Source: Bryobacterales bacterium
GTDB lineage: Bacteria; Acidobacteriota; Terriglobia; Bryobacterales; UBA6623
Length of the DNA: 64,000 bases
Reading direction: 5' to 3'
Assembly (NCBI GenBank): GCA_022826925.1
Contig: JAJDTX010000150.1
Span: forward strand, 62,001 to 126,000
Positions 45,873 to 55,240 of the stretch are shown here, piece by piece. A program made the translations under genes and the position numbers. Numbering within the stretch: the stretch's first letter is position 1; the number at the start of each line of letters is the position of its first letter. The notes under the pieces are model-generated. The model did not search any database and was not told the origin of the DNA. It saw only the letters and a program-made list of their open reading frames with translations.

Positions 45873-48428
45873 TCACTCCTGAGCGGCCCCGGCGCCCTTG
45901 ACGGCTCCGAGCACGCGGCGCAGCAAGCCGCGCTTGGGGGGAGCGTTTGCTTCAAACTCGGCCCGCAACGCAGCCCTCCGGCGGGCATCCCGATGCCGGG
46001 AAGTGTCCGCAGTGTCGGGTTCCGTGCCCGCCACATAGACCTCTTCCTTGCAGTTTTGGCAGTAGTGGTCGGCCAGCACGCGCTGCACGGCGCTAACGGG
46101 CACGCGGACGACGCCCTCGGGCTCTGCGAACGGTCCCGGGTTCGCGTAGGTGGCCAGCTGTCGGACCTTTTGCATGAACATGGCCCAGATGGGCAACGCC
46201 GAATGCGCCCCTTCCAGGCCGAGATCGGTGTTGTCGTCGAATCCGACCCACACCACGCAAATCAGGTCGTTCGTAAAGCCGGCGAACCACCCGTCATCGT
46301 CGGTGCCGGTCTTGCCCGCAGCGTCGGTGATGCCGTACGTAAACCGTGCCCGAATGCCCGAGCCGTGCCGGATCACGTCCTGCATGATGTGCGTCACCAT
46401 GTAGGCCACGCGGGTGTCCATCACCGGCTGTTGTTCGACCTCGCTCTGGTACAGCGTCCCGCCTGCATCGTCGCGCACGTAGCGCACGAAGCGGGGCTCG
46501 ACGCGCACGCCGCCATTGGCGAACGATGAGTATGCCGCGGCGACCTCGACCGGCGTGACCTCGTACGTGCCGAGAAACATGGAAGGGACCGGCAGGAATT
46601 CGCTTCCCATTCCGGCGCGGTGGGCAAGATCGAGCACCCGCTGGTAGCCGGCCATCTGCCCCACTTTCACCGTCGCGACGTTGATCGAGCGCATCAGCGC
46701 GTAGCGCAGGCTGATCAGTCCGTAGTAGTGGTCAAGGTGATTCGACGGCTCGTAGGGCGGCTGCAATTCGCTGAATTCGAACGAAGTGGGCTCGTCAAGC
46801 ACCAGAGTGCTCGGCGTCAGCACGCCGGGAGGCGGCGGATACTGCGTGCGGGCGTACTCGGGCAGCGCGTGGCCGTAGCCGCGGTCGATGGTCAGCTGGC
46901 GCTCGCGGTCCAGGACGGTGTCAAGCGCGGCCGCGAACACGAACGGCTTGAAGACCGAACCCGGCTGCCGCCTTGCCAGCGCGCGGTTGAGCTGGCTGCC
47001 GCCGTAGTCCCGGCCGCCGACAACCGCCTTGATTTCGCCCGTGCGGGGGTCCATCGCGACCAGCGCTACCTGCGCCCGGGGGGGGTCCTGGTCGCGGTAG
47101 CGGCGCTGCCGCGCGATACGTTCATCCACGAGCTTCATGCCGTCGCGGACGGCTTCGACGGCAAATTCCTGCAGGCGCTTGTCCAGCGTGGTGTACACCC
47201 AGTAGTTCTTCGTGACGAGATCGTCCGTCTCGAAATGGCCTGTGAGGCTCTTGTTGACCAAGTCGATGTAGTACGGCGCGTCGCGCGACTCCATGTGCCC
47301 GCGCGACAGCTCGATCTCCGCGGCCGAGGCCTCTTCGAAAGTCGCGTCGTCGATGAAGCCCTCGCGTAGCATTGCCGACAGCACCTGGTTGCGCCTGAAC
47401 TTGGCCCGCTCGGGGTAGCGGTACGGGTTGAGGTAGCTGGGCCCTTGGGGCAAGCCGGCCATCAGGGCCGCCTCGGGCAGGGTCACATCGCGCACGTCCT
47501 TGTCGAAGAAGCCCCGCGCGGCCTCCCCGAAGCCGTGCACGTTGAAGCTGCCCTGCCGTCCCATGAAGACTTGGTTCGAGTAGTTCTCGAAGATCTGCTC
47601 CTTGGTCAGCCGACCCTCGAGTTGGATGGCGATCATGGCCTCGGCAAGCTTGCGCTTCACCGTCGTTTCCCTCGTGAGGAAGAAGTTGCGGGCGAGTTGC
47701 TGGCTCAGCGTTGACGTTCCCCTGGGCCGCTTCCACTCCCTCAGGCCCTCGATCGCCGCTCCGGTGGTGCGGATGAAGTCGATGCCGTGGTGCGAGTAGA
47801 ACCGGTGGTCCTCGATCGCAATGACCGCATCGATCAGGTGCTGGGGATAGTCGCTGAACTTGAACAGCCGACGCTTGGAGCGCTCTTGGTCGAACTGGTT
47901 CGTGATCAGCTCGGGCTCGATCTGGTAGGCCTCCAACTCCTCGCCGGTCTCTGTCAGGACAATCTCGGCGATGCGGGAATCTTCGACAGAGATGCGGGCG
48001 GGGTCGGGTGTGAAGTGCGACAGGGGGCCGGGTTGGATCTCGATGTGGCCGTCGCCGAGTTCGTACCAGCCGACGCGGTTGTCCGTATCGCGCGTGTAGC
48101 CGGCGGCTCGCAGGTTGCGAGCGATTGCCGCCACGGCCCCCGGGTCGCCGACAGAAATCGTGCGAGGCGTGGCCAAGAAGCGGGCAGTCCGGTCAAACGC
48201 GCCGCCATCTAGGCGCAAGTCAATGATGGCGCTGTACTTCCAGTAGAAATGGTTGTACACGACGCCGCCGACCACGCCGGCGACCAGGCACACGCCCAGC
48301 AACACAGTTCCGAGCGGAGTCCGCACGAATCGGGCGAGCCGGTTGAGGAAGCCGAGGCGAAAGCGCACCTTGGCCCCTCGATGCCGGGCCCCGCTCGGTC
48401 CCGGATGGCCCTTCTTCGCAGTGGTCAT
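45873..48428 (-). CDS. Class A penicillin-binding protein (PBP1b-like)
   Basis: Bifunctional peptidoglycan polymerase/transpeptidase of 851 residues in the inner membrane. One membrane segment (TVLLGVCLVAGVVGGVVYNHFYW) follows a basic cytosolic tail. A UB2H-like domain comes next (residues about 75-165). The GT51 glycosyltransferase has EDHRFYSHHGID and RGTSTLSQQLARNFFL. The transpeptidase has SVFK (in RQPGSVFKPF), the SIN motif (SINVATVKVG) and KTG (AAGKTGTDDDGWF). The UB2H-like region favours PBP1b over PBP1a. ATG 48428 is chosen; an in-frame TTG at 48467 adds 13 residues. Confidence 0.92.
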   Translation of the reverse strand: MTTAKKGHPGPSGARHRGAKVRFRLGFLNRLARFVRTPLGTVLLGVCLVAGVVGGVVYNHFYWKYSAIIDLRLDGGAFDRTARFLATPRTISVGDPGAVAAIARNLRAAGYTRDTDNRVGWYELGDGHIEIQPGPLSHFTPDPARISVEDSRIAEIVLTETGEELEAYQIEPELITNQFDQERSKRRLFKFSDYPQHLIDAVIAIEDHRFYSHHGIDFIRTTGAAIEGLREWKRPRGTSTLSQQLARNFFLTRETTVKRKLAEAMIAIQLEGRLTKEQIFENYSNQVFMGRQGSFNVHGFGEAARGFFDKDVRDVTLPEAALMAGLPQGPSYLNPYRYPERAKFRRNQVLSAMLREGFIDDATFEEASAAEIELSRGHMESRDAPYYIDLVNKSLTGHFETDDLVTKNYWVYTTLDKRLQEFAVEAVRDGMKLVDERIARQRRYRDQDPPRAQVALVAMDPRTGEIKAVVGGRDYGGSQLNRALARRQPGSVFKPFVFAAALDTVLDRERQLTIDRGYGHALPEYARTQYPPPPGVLTPSTLVLDEPTSFEFSELQPPYEPSNHLDHYYGLISLRYALMRSINVATVKVGQMAGYQRVLDLAHRAGMGSEFLPVPSMFLGTYEVTPVEVAAAYSSFANGGVRVEPRFVRYVRDDAGGTLYQSEVEQQPVMDTRVAYMVTHIMQDVIRHGSGIRARFTYGITDAAGKTGTDDDGWFAGFTNDLICVVWVGFDDNTDLGLEGAHSALPIWAMFMQKVRQLATYANPGPFAEPEGVVRVPVSAVQRVLADHYCQNCKEEVYVAGTEPDTADTSRHRDARRRAALRAEFEANAPPKRGLLRRVLGAVKGAGAAQE

Positions 48429-48580
48429 GCTGCGGTGCACCCGACGAGAGGCGATTCTCTGGCTCAAGCGACTGCGGTTGGCTGCACGGCCCGGCCAGCG
48501 CCTTCGGAAACGGGCGGCGCTTTAACGTTTTGACGCAACTCCAGCTGCGTCCGTTTCGCGCCCGTGCCCGCCTGCCGGCG

Positions 48581-50293
48581 CTAGGCCACCGCCTCGCTGA
48601 TCCGGCCAACCAGCAGTTTCGCTATCTCTTCGAGATTAACATTCTCGGAGCGTCCCGTGCTGCGCGCGGTCAATTCCACCGATCCATCGGCAATGTTTCG
48701 CCCCACCGTGATCCGAAACGGGATCCCGATCAGCTCAGCGTCCTTGAACTTGACGCCGGCGCGCTCGGCCCGGTCGTCCAGAAGGACGTCGACGCCAGCC
48801 TCGCGCAGTTCGGCATAGAGCGTCTCTGCAGCCCTCCGCTGGTCCTCGTTCTTGAGGTTTACCGGCGTGATAACTGCCTCGAACGGGGCGATCGAGACCG
48901 GCAGGGCCATCCCGGCATCGTCATGGTTCTGCTCGATCGCGCCGGTAAGGACGCGCTCGACGCCGATGCCGTACGAGCCCATGATCGGGGTGACGGCCTT
49001 GCCGTTCTCGTCCAGGACGGAAAGGCCCATGGACTCGGAGTACTTGTAGCCCAGTTTGAAGATATGTCCGACTTCGATGGCCTTGCGCCGCCTCACAGGC
49101 TGGCCCGAGGCCACATCGATGTCGCCGTCCTCGGCCTCGCGCAGATCCGCGTACCGCGCCCGGAAATCGCGCCCGGGCGTGACGTTTCGCAAGTGCGTGT
49201 CGGCCTTGTTGGCACCAGCGATCAGGTTGCGGCGCCCCTCCAGAGCCTTGTCGGCGAGCAGTGCGATATCGCCCGCGCCGACCGGGCCAATGAAACCCGC
49301 TTCGGCCCTGAGCCACTGTTCGATTTCCGCGGGATGGGCAGGCCGGACGTCTGGATCCTGCGCCTCGGCTGCGAGCTTTGTCTCGCTGAGCTGGTGGTCG
49401 CCGCGCAACAACGCCATCAGGGGCTTTCCCTGAGCGACCATCACCAACGCCTTGATATGCGACGACGCGGGCAGCCCGTCAAATCCGGACACTTCTTCGA
49501 TCGTCTTCTTGCCCGGCGTGGCGAACTCTTCGGGCGAGGCGTCGCCTTCCGGGTCCGGCACGGAAGGCGGCCGCGGCAGGGTAGCCGCCTTCTCCAAATT
49601 GGCGCGATAGCCAGACGCGGGGCACTCGATCAGCCAATCCTCGCCCGCGGGGGAGGGCACCATGAACTCGCACGACTCGCTGCCCCCCATCGCGCCGGAA
49701 TGCGCGTCGACGGGCAGGTACTCCAAGCCGCAGCGGTCGAAGATGCGGCAGTAGGCAACGTAGTGGCGCTGGTACGCGGCGTCAAGGCCAGCGCTGTCCA
49801 TGTCGAACGTGTATGAGTCCTTCATGGTGAAGCGCCTCACGCGCATCAGGCCCGCCTTGGGCCTCGGCTCGTCGCGAAACTTCGCCTGGATCTGATACCA
49901 GATCTGCGGCAGTTGCTTGTAGCTGCGCAGCTCGCCGCGGGCGATGAAGGTGACGACCTCCTCCTCGGTCATCCCCAAGCAGTGCTCCCGGCCGAAGCGG
50001 TCCTTGAGCCGGAACATGTCGTCGCCGATCGCGTCCCAGCGCCCGCTCTCTTTCCAAATCTCTGCCGGATGAAGTTCCGGCGTATAGATCTCCTGCGCCC
50101 CGATGGCGTCCATCTCCTCCCGAATGATGCGCTCGATCTTGCGCAGGCTCCGCTGGGCGAGGTACAGGTAGCAGTACAGCCCGGCCGAGAGCTGGCGCAC
50201 GTAGCCCGCACGCAAGAGCAGCTTGTGGCTCACGACCTCGGCGTCGGACGGGGCATCGCGCAACGTCGGAATAAAGAGGCTGTTCCAGCGCAT
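48581..50293 (-). CDS. proS: Prolyl-tRNA synthetase
   Basis: Class II aminoacyl-tRNA synthetase charging tRNA-Pro, 570 residues, the bacterial type with an editing (INS) domain between motifs 2 and 3. Visible blocks: LLRAGYVRQLSAGLYCYLYL, QIWYQIQAKFRDEPRPKAGLMRVRRFTMKDSY (motif 2), MGSYGIGVERVL (motif 3) and the C-terminal anticodon-binding domain. The usual THEE in the active-site region reads TEEE (LGMTEEEVVT), a notable change. Confidence 0.95.
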   Translation of the reverse strand: MRWNSLFIPTLRDAPSDAEVVSHKLLLRAGYVRQLSAGLYCYLYLAQRSLRKIERIIREEMDAIGAQEIYTPELHPAEIWKESGRWDAIGDDMFRLKDRFGREHCLGMTEEEVVTFIARGELRSYKQLPQIWYQIQAKFRDEPRPKAGLMRVRRFTMKDSYTFDMDSAGLDAAYQRHYVAYCRIFDRCGLEYLPVDAHSGAMGGSESCEFMVPSPAGEDWLIECPASGYRANLEKAATLPRPPSVPDPEGDASPEEFATPGKKTIEEVSGFDGLPASSHIKALVMVAQGKPLMALLRGDHQLSETKLAAEAQDPDVRPAHPAEIEQWLRAEAGFIGPVGAGDIALLADKALEGRRNLIAGANKADTHLRNVTPGRDFRARYADLREAEDGDIDVASGQPVRRRKAIEVGHIFKLGYKYSESMGLSVLDENGKAVTPIMGSYGIGVERVLTGAIEQNHDDAGMALPVSIAPFEAVITPVNLKNEDQRRAAETLYAELREAGVDVLLDDRAERAGVKFKDAELIGIPFRITVGRNIADGSVELTARSTGRSENVNLEEIAKLLVGRISEAVA

Positions 50294-50400
50294 CCAGGGG
50301 GATTCCGCAGCCTAAGACAACACCTCGGCAAGCTGCAGAAGTCCCATCGTAGCACCGCCATATAGCGCCGGACGAGGCCCGGCGCGGCAGCCCGCGGGCG

Positions 50401-52227
50401 CTACCAAGCCAGAGCGTACGATTTGTCGCGGCGCGGCCCGGCCGCCCCGTAAAGCACCCCGCGCTGACGATCCAGCATCAGGGCCGTGGCGTCGCCGATG
50501 GACCATGGCCCGGCGTCGAGAACAGTGTGCCTCATGGCAGTGAGAGCATCCACCGTGGACTGCGCCATGCGCGACTCGACACGCATGACGCCGGGTTGCG
50601 TCTGCCGGGGGAAGAACGACGGGGGGAAGTCCAGGATCTGGATCAGGGGCGCGTCCAGCGCCGTTTGGATGTCCATTCCGAACTCCAGCACGTTGAGGAG
50701 GAACTGGAGGTTGACCTGGTCCTGGGCGTCACCGCCTGGCGTGCCCCAGGCCATGAAGGGCTGGCCATCCTTCATCGCCAAGGTGGGCGTGAGCGTAGTG
50801 CGCGGGCGCTTGCCCGGCTGCAGACTGTTCGCCTGTTCCTCGGACAAGACGAAGCTCTGGCCGCGCGTGCCGAGCACGAAGCCGAGGCCCTCGATAATCG
50901 GCGACGCCGTAAACCAGCCCCCGCTGGGCGTCGCCGAGAACACGTTGCCCTGCGCGTCCGCTACGCGAGTGCCAGTCGTGCCTGGCGGGTCGGGCCGAAA
51001 CGGGACGGAGTCGGGCACGGCGGCGTGCGCAAGCTGCTCGTTCTGGAACGGGTACGGATTGCCCGGCTGCAACTTGAGCGAAGGCGCCTCCAAGTCGATG
51101 AGCTTGCGCCGATGCGCGGCGTACTCCTTGGAGAGCAGGCCGTGTTCGGGGACTCCGACAAAGTCAGGATCGGCGTAGTACCACTCGCGGTCGGCGAAGG
51201 CCAGCTTCATGGCTTCTGCCAGCAAGTGCAGGTACGGCGCGCTATTGTGCCCCAGCGAGCGCAGGTCATAGGCTTCCAGCAGGTTCAGCGTCTGAAGCAG
51301 GACGGGTCCCTGGGACCAGAAGCCCACCTTGTATACCTCCACGCCGCGATACGAGGTGCGGGCGGGCTCTTCGATTGCCGGCCGGAACGCCGCGAAGTCC
51401 TCGACTTCCAAGAGGCCGGAAGATGTGAAGCCATTGGCGTCGGTACACCGGAAGTCTTTCTGAAACTGAACGATTTCCGCGGCGAGGTCGCCGCTATAGA
51501 ACAGGTCGTGAGCGGCCTGAAGGCCCGCATCCCGGCCGGCGGCCGAGGCCTGCCGCTCGGCTTCGACCAGCCGCTGAAGCGTGCGGGCCAGGTCTTTCTG
51601 CACCAGCAGGTCCCCGACGCTGGGCAGATCCCCGCCCGGGAGGAAGATTCGCGCGGAGGTCGGCCACTCTGCCCGCATGCGGCCCTGGACCCTGCGCAAG
51701 TTGTCCAAGTAGCTCGGAAAAACCGCGAACCCTTCGTCTGCGAGACGAATGGCCGGGGCCAGCACCTCGCCCAAGCTCATCGTGCCGAATTCGCGCAATG
51801 CTGCGATCAGCGAGCCCACGACGGCCGGCACTGGAGCCGGCAGGAAGCAATCCCCGGGAATGGCCGCGATGCCGTTGGCGCGGAACCATTCCAGCGTCGC
51901 CTTGCGGGGTGCTTGGCCCTGCCCGTTCACGGCGACCACGCGGCCATCGGCAGCGTTGTGGATCAAGATCGGGACTTCCCCGCCAAGTCCGAAGCGGTCG
52001 AATTCCGTGACCGCTTGCGCGAACACCGTGGCGACTCCCGCATCGATAGCGTTGCCGCCGGCCTTGAGCATGTCGAGGCCGGCATCGCTGGCTTGGTGGT
52101 GGCCCGAAACGACGACGCCTCGCGTGCCCATGACATACGGTCGCGTGCCGGCGGCGATGGTCACGGTTGAGACCAGCATAGCCAAGCCGATCTTCAGCGG
52201 TGTCTGGAGAGAAATCGGGCGCTTCAT
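50401..52227 (-). CDS. Gamma-glutamyltransferase family protein
   Basis: Predicted periplasmic Ntn-hydrolase of 608 residues, made as a precursor that cleaves itself. A signal peptide is at residues 5-30 (PLKIGLAMLVSTVTIAAG). Family blocks include GVVVSGHHQASDAGLDMLKAGGNAIDAGVATVF and GLLSKEYAAHR. The autocleavage/nucleophile Thr lies in PGTTGTRVADAQGNVFSATPSGG, where the canonical TTHxS reads TTGTR, so activity on glutathione is uncertain. The C-terminal GTPGGDAQ block is present. ATG 52227 gives the signal peptide; the frame to 52401 is only open sequence. Confidence 0.85.
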   Translation of the reverse strand: MKRPISLQTPLKIGLAMLVSTVTIAAGTRPYVMGTRGVVVSGHHQASDAGLDMLKAGGNAIDAGVATVFAQAVTEFDRFGLGGEVPILIHNAADGRVVAVNGQGQAPRKATLEWFRANGIAAIPGDCFLPAPVPAVVGSLIAALREFGTMSLGEVLAPAIRLADEGFAVFPSYLDNLRRVQGRMRAEWPTSARIFLPGGDLPSVGDLLVQKDLARTLQRLVEAERQASAAGRDAGLQAAHDLFYSGDLAAEIVQFQKDFRCTDANGFTSSGLLEVEDFAAFRPAIEEPARTSYRGVEVYKVGFWSQGPVLLQTLNLLEAYDLRSLGHNSAPYLHLLAEAMKLAFADREWYYADPDFVGVPEHGLLSKEYAAHRRKLIDLEAPSLKLQPGNPYPFQNEQLAHAAVPDSVPFRPDPPGTTGTRVADAQGNVFSATPSGGWFTASPIIEGLGFVLGTRGQSFVLSEEQANSLQPGKRPRTTLTPTLAMKDGQPFMAWGTPGGDAQDQVNLQFLLNVLEFGMDIQTALDAPLIQILDFPPSFFPRQTQPGVMRVESRMAQSTVDALTAMRHTVLDAGPWSIGDATALMLDRQRGVLYGAAGPRRDKSYALAW

Positions 52228-52528
52228 CTTGTACTTCCAGCGTATTGTAGACGCAGCACTAGCGGCGTGCTCAGACTCTCCGCGTGCGAGCGGCACATCG
52301 CTATCGCGCTCCTCAGCCTGGCTTGTGGCGCGCATGCGGCAGGCGCTGAGCCGGGATGCAGGCCCAACCAGGAGGCTTCCGGGACCCAGCCAGCTGCGCA
52401 TCTGATCGAACGGGAGTGCGCCAAGCTCCTGACGCCCGTCCGCAGAACTCGAATTCAGCGCGCGACCGAATCGCTTCGAACAGACCTGCGTGGGCGAAGT
52501 CTGATATTTTGGCTGCGAGGCCTTCCTT

Positions 52529-55066
52529 GTGCCGACGCCCTTCCGCCTGTCCTTGCTGCTAGCCAGCCTCTGGATCCCGCAGCTCGCAGCGCAGACGGCC
52601 CAGATCGATTTTCGTACCGATATCGAGCCGATCTTCCGCCAGCGCTGCGTGGCATGCCACGGACCGGCCAGCCAGTCCGGGGGCCTGCGCCTCGACGGTG
52701 CCGCCGCCGCGATGCGCGGCGGCTACTCGGGGCCGGCGATCAAGGTTGGCGACGGCGCCGGCAGCCGGCTTGTTCAGATGCTCAGCCGGCCCGCTTCGGA
52801 AGGCCCGGTAATGCCGCTCGAGGGCGAGCGCCTCCCTGCCCAACAGATCAACCGTATCGCGGCCTGGATCGATCAGGGAGCGGTGTGGCCGGATTCCCGC
52901 GCATCGGGCACAGAACCCAGCCCAGACGCGGCGCATTGGTCTTTCGTACCGCCCGGCCGGCCGAAGATCCCAACGACGCGGGCCGCGGGCTGGATGCGGA
53001 ATCCGATCGATTCGTTTATCGCGGCCAAGCTGGAATCCGCGGGCCTCGAAGCTTCACCGGAAGCGCCCCCGGCCGTCCTGCTGCGACGTCTGAGCTTGGA
53101 TCTGACCGGGATCCCGCCAAGCCCCGGCGAAATTACTGCGTTCTCCGGCGGAGAGACTAGCTACGAGCAGGCCGTCGAGCGCCTGCTGGCATCCCCGCAC
53201 AGCGGCGAGATGCAGGCCCTGCACTGGCTGGACCAAGCGCGCTTCGCCGAGAGCGATGGCTATCAGGCCGATTACATCCGTCCCTACGCGTGGCGCTGGC
53301 GACACTGGGTGATCGATGCGTTCAACCGCAACCTCGGGTTCGACCGATTCACAGTCGAGCAAGTGGCCGGGGATCTGATCGCGGGCGCAGACCGCGGCCA
53401 AGTCGTCGCAACCGGGTTCCACCGCAACGCCCTCCACAACCGAGAGGGCGGCTTCCCCCTCGAGATGGACCGGGTGGAGCGTGTCGTTGAGCGGACCAGC
53501 ACTGCCGCGACAGTCTGGCTGGGCCTGACGGCCGGATGCGCCCGATGTCACGATCACAAGTTCGACCCGATCAGCCAAAAGGACTTCTACAGCCTGTACG
53601 CATTCTTCAACACCGCAATCGAGCGCGACATCGACGCCCCGCTGCCAAGGGAGCGGCGAGCATACATGGCGCGCCGTCCCGAGTTCGAGAGGCGGCGGGC
53701 GGAGCTGTTCGCGCGGTACCGGGTCCCGGAGCTGCAGGACTACTGGGAACGTCGCATCCTCGCAGCTGCGACCGACCCTGGCACAAGCCTGGAGCCGATC
53801 TGGAAGATCCTGTGGGACCTGCTCGAGTTCGAGCTGGACGGCGGGACCGAGACGGTCCGCGCGGCACCCGAACGACGCACCGCCAAACAAAGCGACCGAT
53901 TGTCCGCGTACTTCGTAGGGAATGTTGTAGGGGGGTATGACTTTCAAACGCCGGAGGGCTTTGAAGGCCTAGAATTCGCCGAGCTGAAGCGGGAATTCAA
54001 GGCACTGCAAGAGCGATTCCCTGCCCTCACCCAGGCTTACACGATGGCCGAGAACCCGGACCCGCCCGATACTCGGATCTTGGTTCGCGGGGACTACCGC
54101 AACCCCGGGATTCGGGTAGACCCGTCCGCGCCGTCCACCCTGCCGCCGTTGCCAGCCGGCAAGCGCGACCGCCTCGCGCTGGCCGAGTGGTTGGTATCTG
54201 GCAACAACCCCCTCACGGCGCGGGTCACGGTCAACCGGCTCTGGCAGCGCTACTTCGGAACGGGCCTGGTCTCGACCTCGGACGACTTCGGAACGCGTGG
54301 AGAGGCCCCCAGCCATCCCGAGCTGCTCGACTGGCTGGCGGTGGAATTCATGGAGAACGGCTGGGACACAAAGGCCTTGATCCGCCTGATCGTAACGTCC
54401 GCAACCTATCGGCAGTCCTCGGATGTCCGCCCGGACCTCTCGGAAATCGATCCTGCGAACCGGCTGCTCGCGCGCCAGTCGCGCATCCGGCTCCCCGCGG
54501 AGATCATCCGGGACTCGGCTTTTGCCGCGGCAGGATTGCTCGACCGCCGAATCGGCGGGACCAGCGTGCGGCCGTACCTGCCCGAAGGGGCTACCGAGAT
54601 CGGATTCGGAAACTTCGTGAAGTGGCCGCAGAGCGAAGGCGCGGACAACTTCAGGCGAGGCTTGTATATCTTTCGCCAGCGCACCCTGCCGTACCCGCAG
54701 CTGGAAACGTTCGACGCGCCCGACAATGTCCAAGTCGTCTGCAAGCGGGACCGCTCGACCACCCCGCTGCAAGCCCTCACGCTGCTGAACGACCCGGTTT
54801 TCGAAGAAGCGGCCCTGCACTTGGGAGAACGGATCCAACGCGAGGGCGGGCCAACGGTGGATCAGCGCCTCAGCTATGCGTTTCGACTGTGCGTGGCGCG
54901 GGAACCCAGCGCCGCCGAGTTGCAAAGGCTGGCTGCGTACCACGACAGGCAACGACAGATCTTCAACGAGGAAGCCGAAACGTCTCAGTCTGTAGAGGAC
55001 GATGCGGTGTGGGCCGCCGTGGCGAGCGTACTACTCAACCTAGTGGAGTTCGTCACGCGCGTGTGA
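52529..55066 (+). CDS. PSD1-type planctomycete cytochrome C / DUF1549 / DUF1553 protein
   Basis: A secreted heme protein of 845 residues, shorter than its relative at 23253 because it lacks the LamG domain. After a signal peptide (FRLSLLLASLWIPQLAA) comes CVACHGPA at 40-47. DUF1549 covers about 150-360 (SDGYQADYIRPYAWRWRHWV), with a second motif CARCHDHKFDPI from residue 337. DUF1553 covers about 545-820 (NPLTARVTVNRLWQ, APSHPELLDWLAVEFM). Start GTG 52529. No DUF1501 partner follows; the Oar-like receptor gene is 174 bp downstream. Confidence 0.87.
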   Translation: MPTPFRLSLLLASLWIPQLAAQTAQIDFRTDIEPIFRQRCVACHGPASQSGGLRLDGAAAAMRGGYSGPAIKVGDGAGSRLVQMLSRPASEGPVMPLEGERLPAQQINRIAAWIDQGAVWPDSRASGTEPSPDAAHWSFVPPGRPKIPTTRAAGWMRNPIDSFIAAKLESAGLEASPEAPPAVLLRRLSLDLTGIPPSPGEITAFSGGETSYEQAVERLLASPHSGEMQALHWLDQARFAESDGYQADYIRPYAWRWRHWVIDAFNRNLGFDRFTVEQVAGDLIAGADRGQVVATGFHRNALHNREGGFPLEMDRVERVVERTSTAATVWLGLTAGCARCHDHKFDPISQKDFYSLYAFFNTAIERDIDAPLPRERRAYMARRPEFERRRAELFARYRVPELQDYWERRILAAATDPGTSLEPIWKILWDLLEFELDGGTETVRAAPERRTAKQSDRLSAYFVGNVVGGYDFQTPEGFEGLEFAELKREFKALQERFPALTQAYTMAENPDPPDTRILVRGDYRNPGIRVDPSAPSTLPPLPAGKRDRLALAEWLVSGNNPLTARVTVNRLWQRYFGTGLVSTSDDFGTRGEAPSHPELLDWLAVEFMENGWDTKALIRLIVTSATYRQSSDVRPDLSEIDPANRLLARQSRIRLPAEIIRDSAFAAAGLLDRRIGGTSVRPYLPEGATEIGFGNFVKWPQSEGADNFRRGLYIFRQRTLPYPQLETFDAPDNVQVVCKRDRSTTPLQALTLLNDPVFEEAALHLGERIQREGGPTVDQRLSYAFRLCVAREPSAAELQRLAAYHDRQRQIFNEEAETSQSVEDDAVWAAVASVLLNLVEFVTRV

Positions 55067-55116
55067 GTCTGCCTTGGCGCAGGCCGCAGGACACAGTTGG
55101 CCTCCGTGGCCCAGCG

Positions 55117-55146
55117 TTGGACACCACAAGCCCGCTCGTGTAGAAT
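55117..55146 (+). promoter_or_regulatory. Candidate sigma-70 promoter of the Oar-like receptor gene
   Basis: TTGGAC (55117-55122) is 18 bp from TAGAAT (55141-55146), about 95 bp before the receptor start, in the gap after the PSD1-type gene. Confidence 0.5.
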
Positions 55147-55240
55147 CGGGGCGGCCGGCCGACATCTGCACGGGTGCGGATCGGCTGGTTGACGGGGGCA
55201 GTCCTGATTCACACGCTGCCCGCCGACTAGGAGCCAGACC

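Noticed and set aside
50527-52170. A 547-codon plus-strand frame opposite the gamma-glutamyltransferase
   Set aside because: Antisense shadow without signal, motif or ribosome-binding site; the minus-strand gene has full family blocks.
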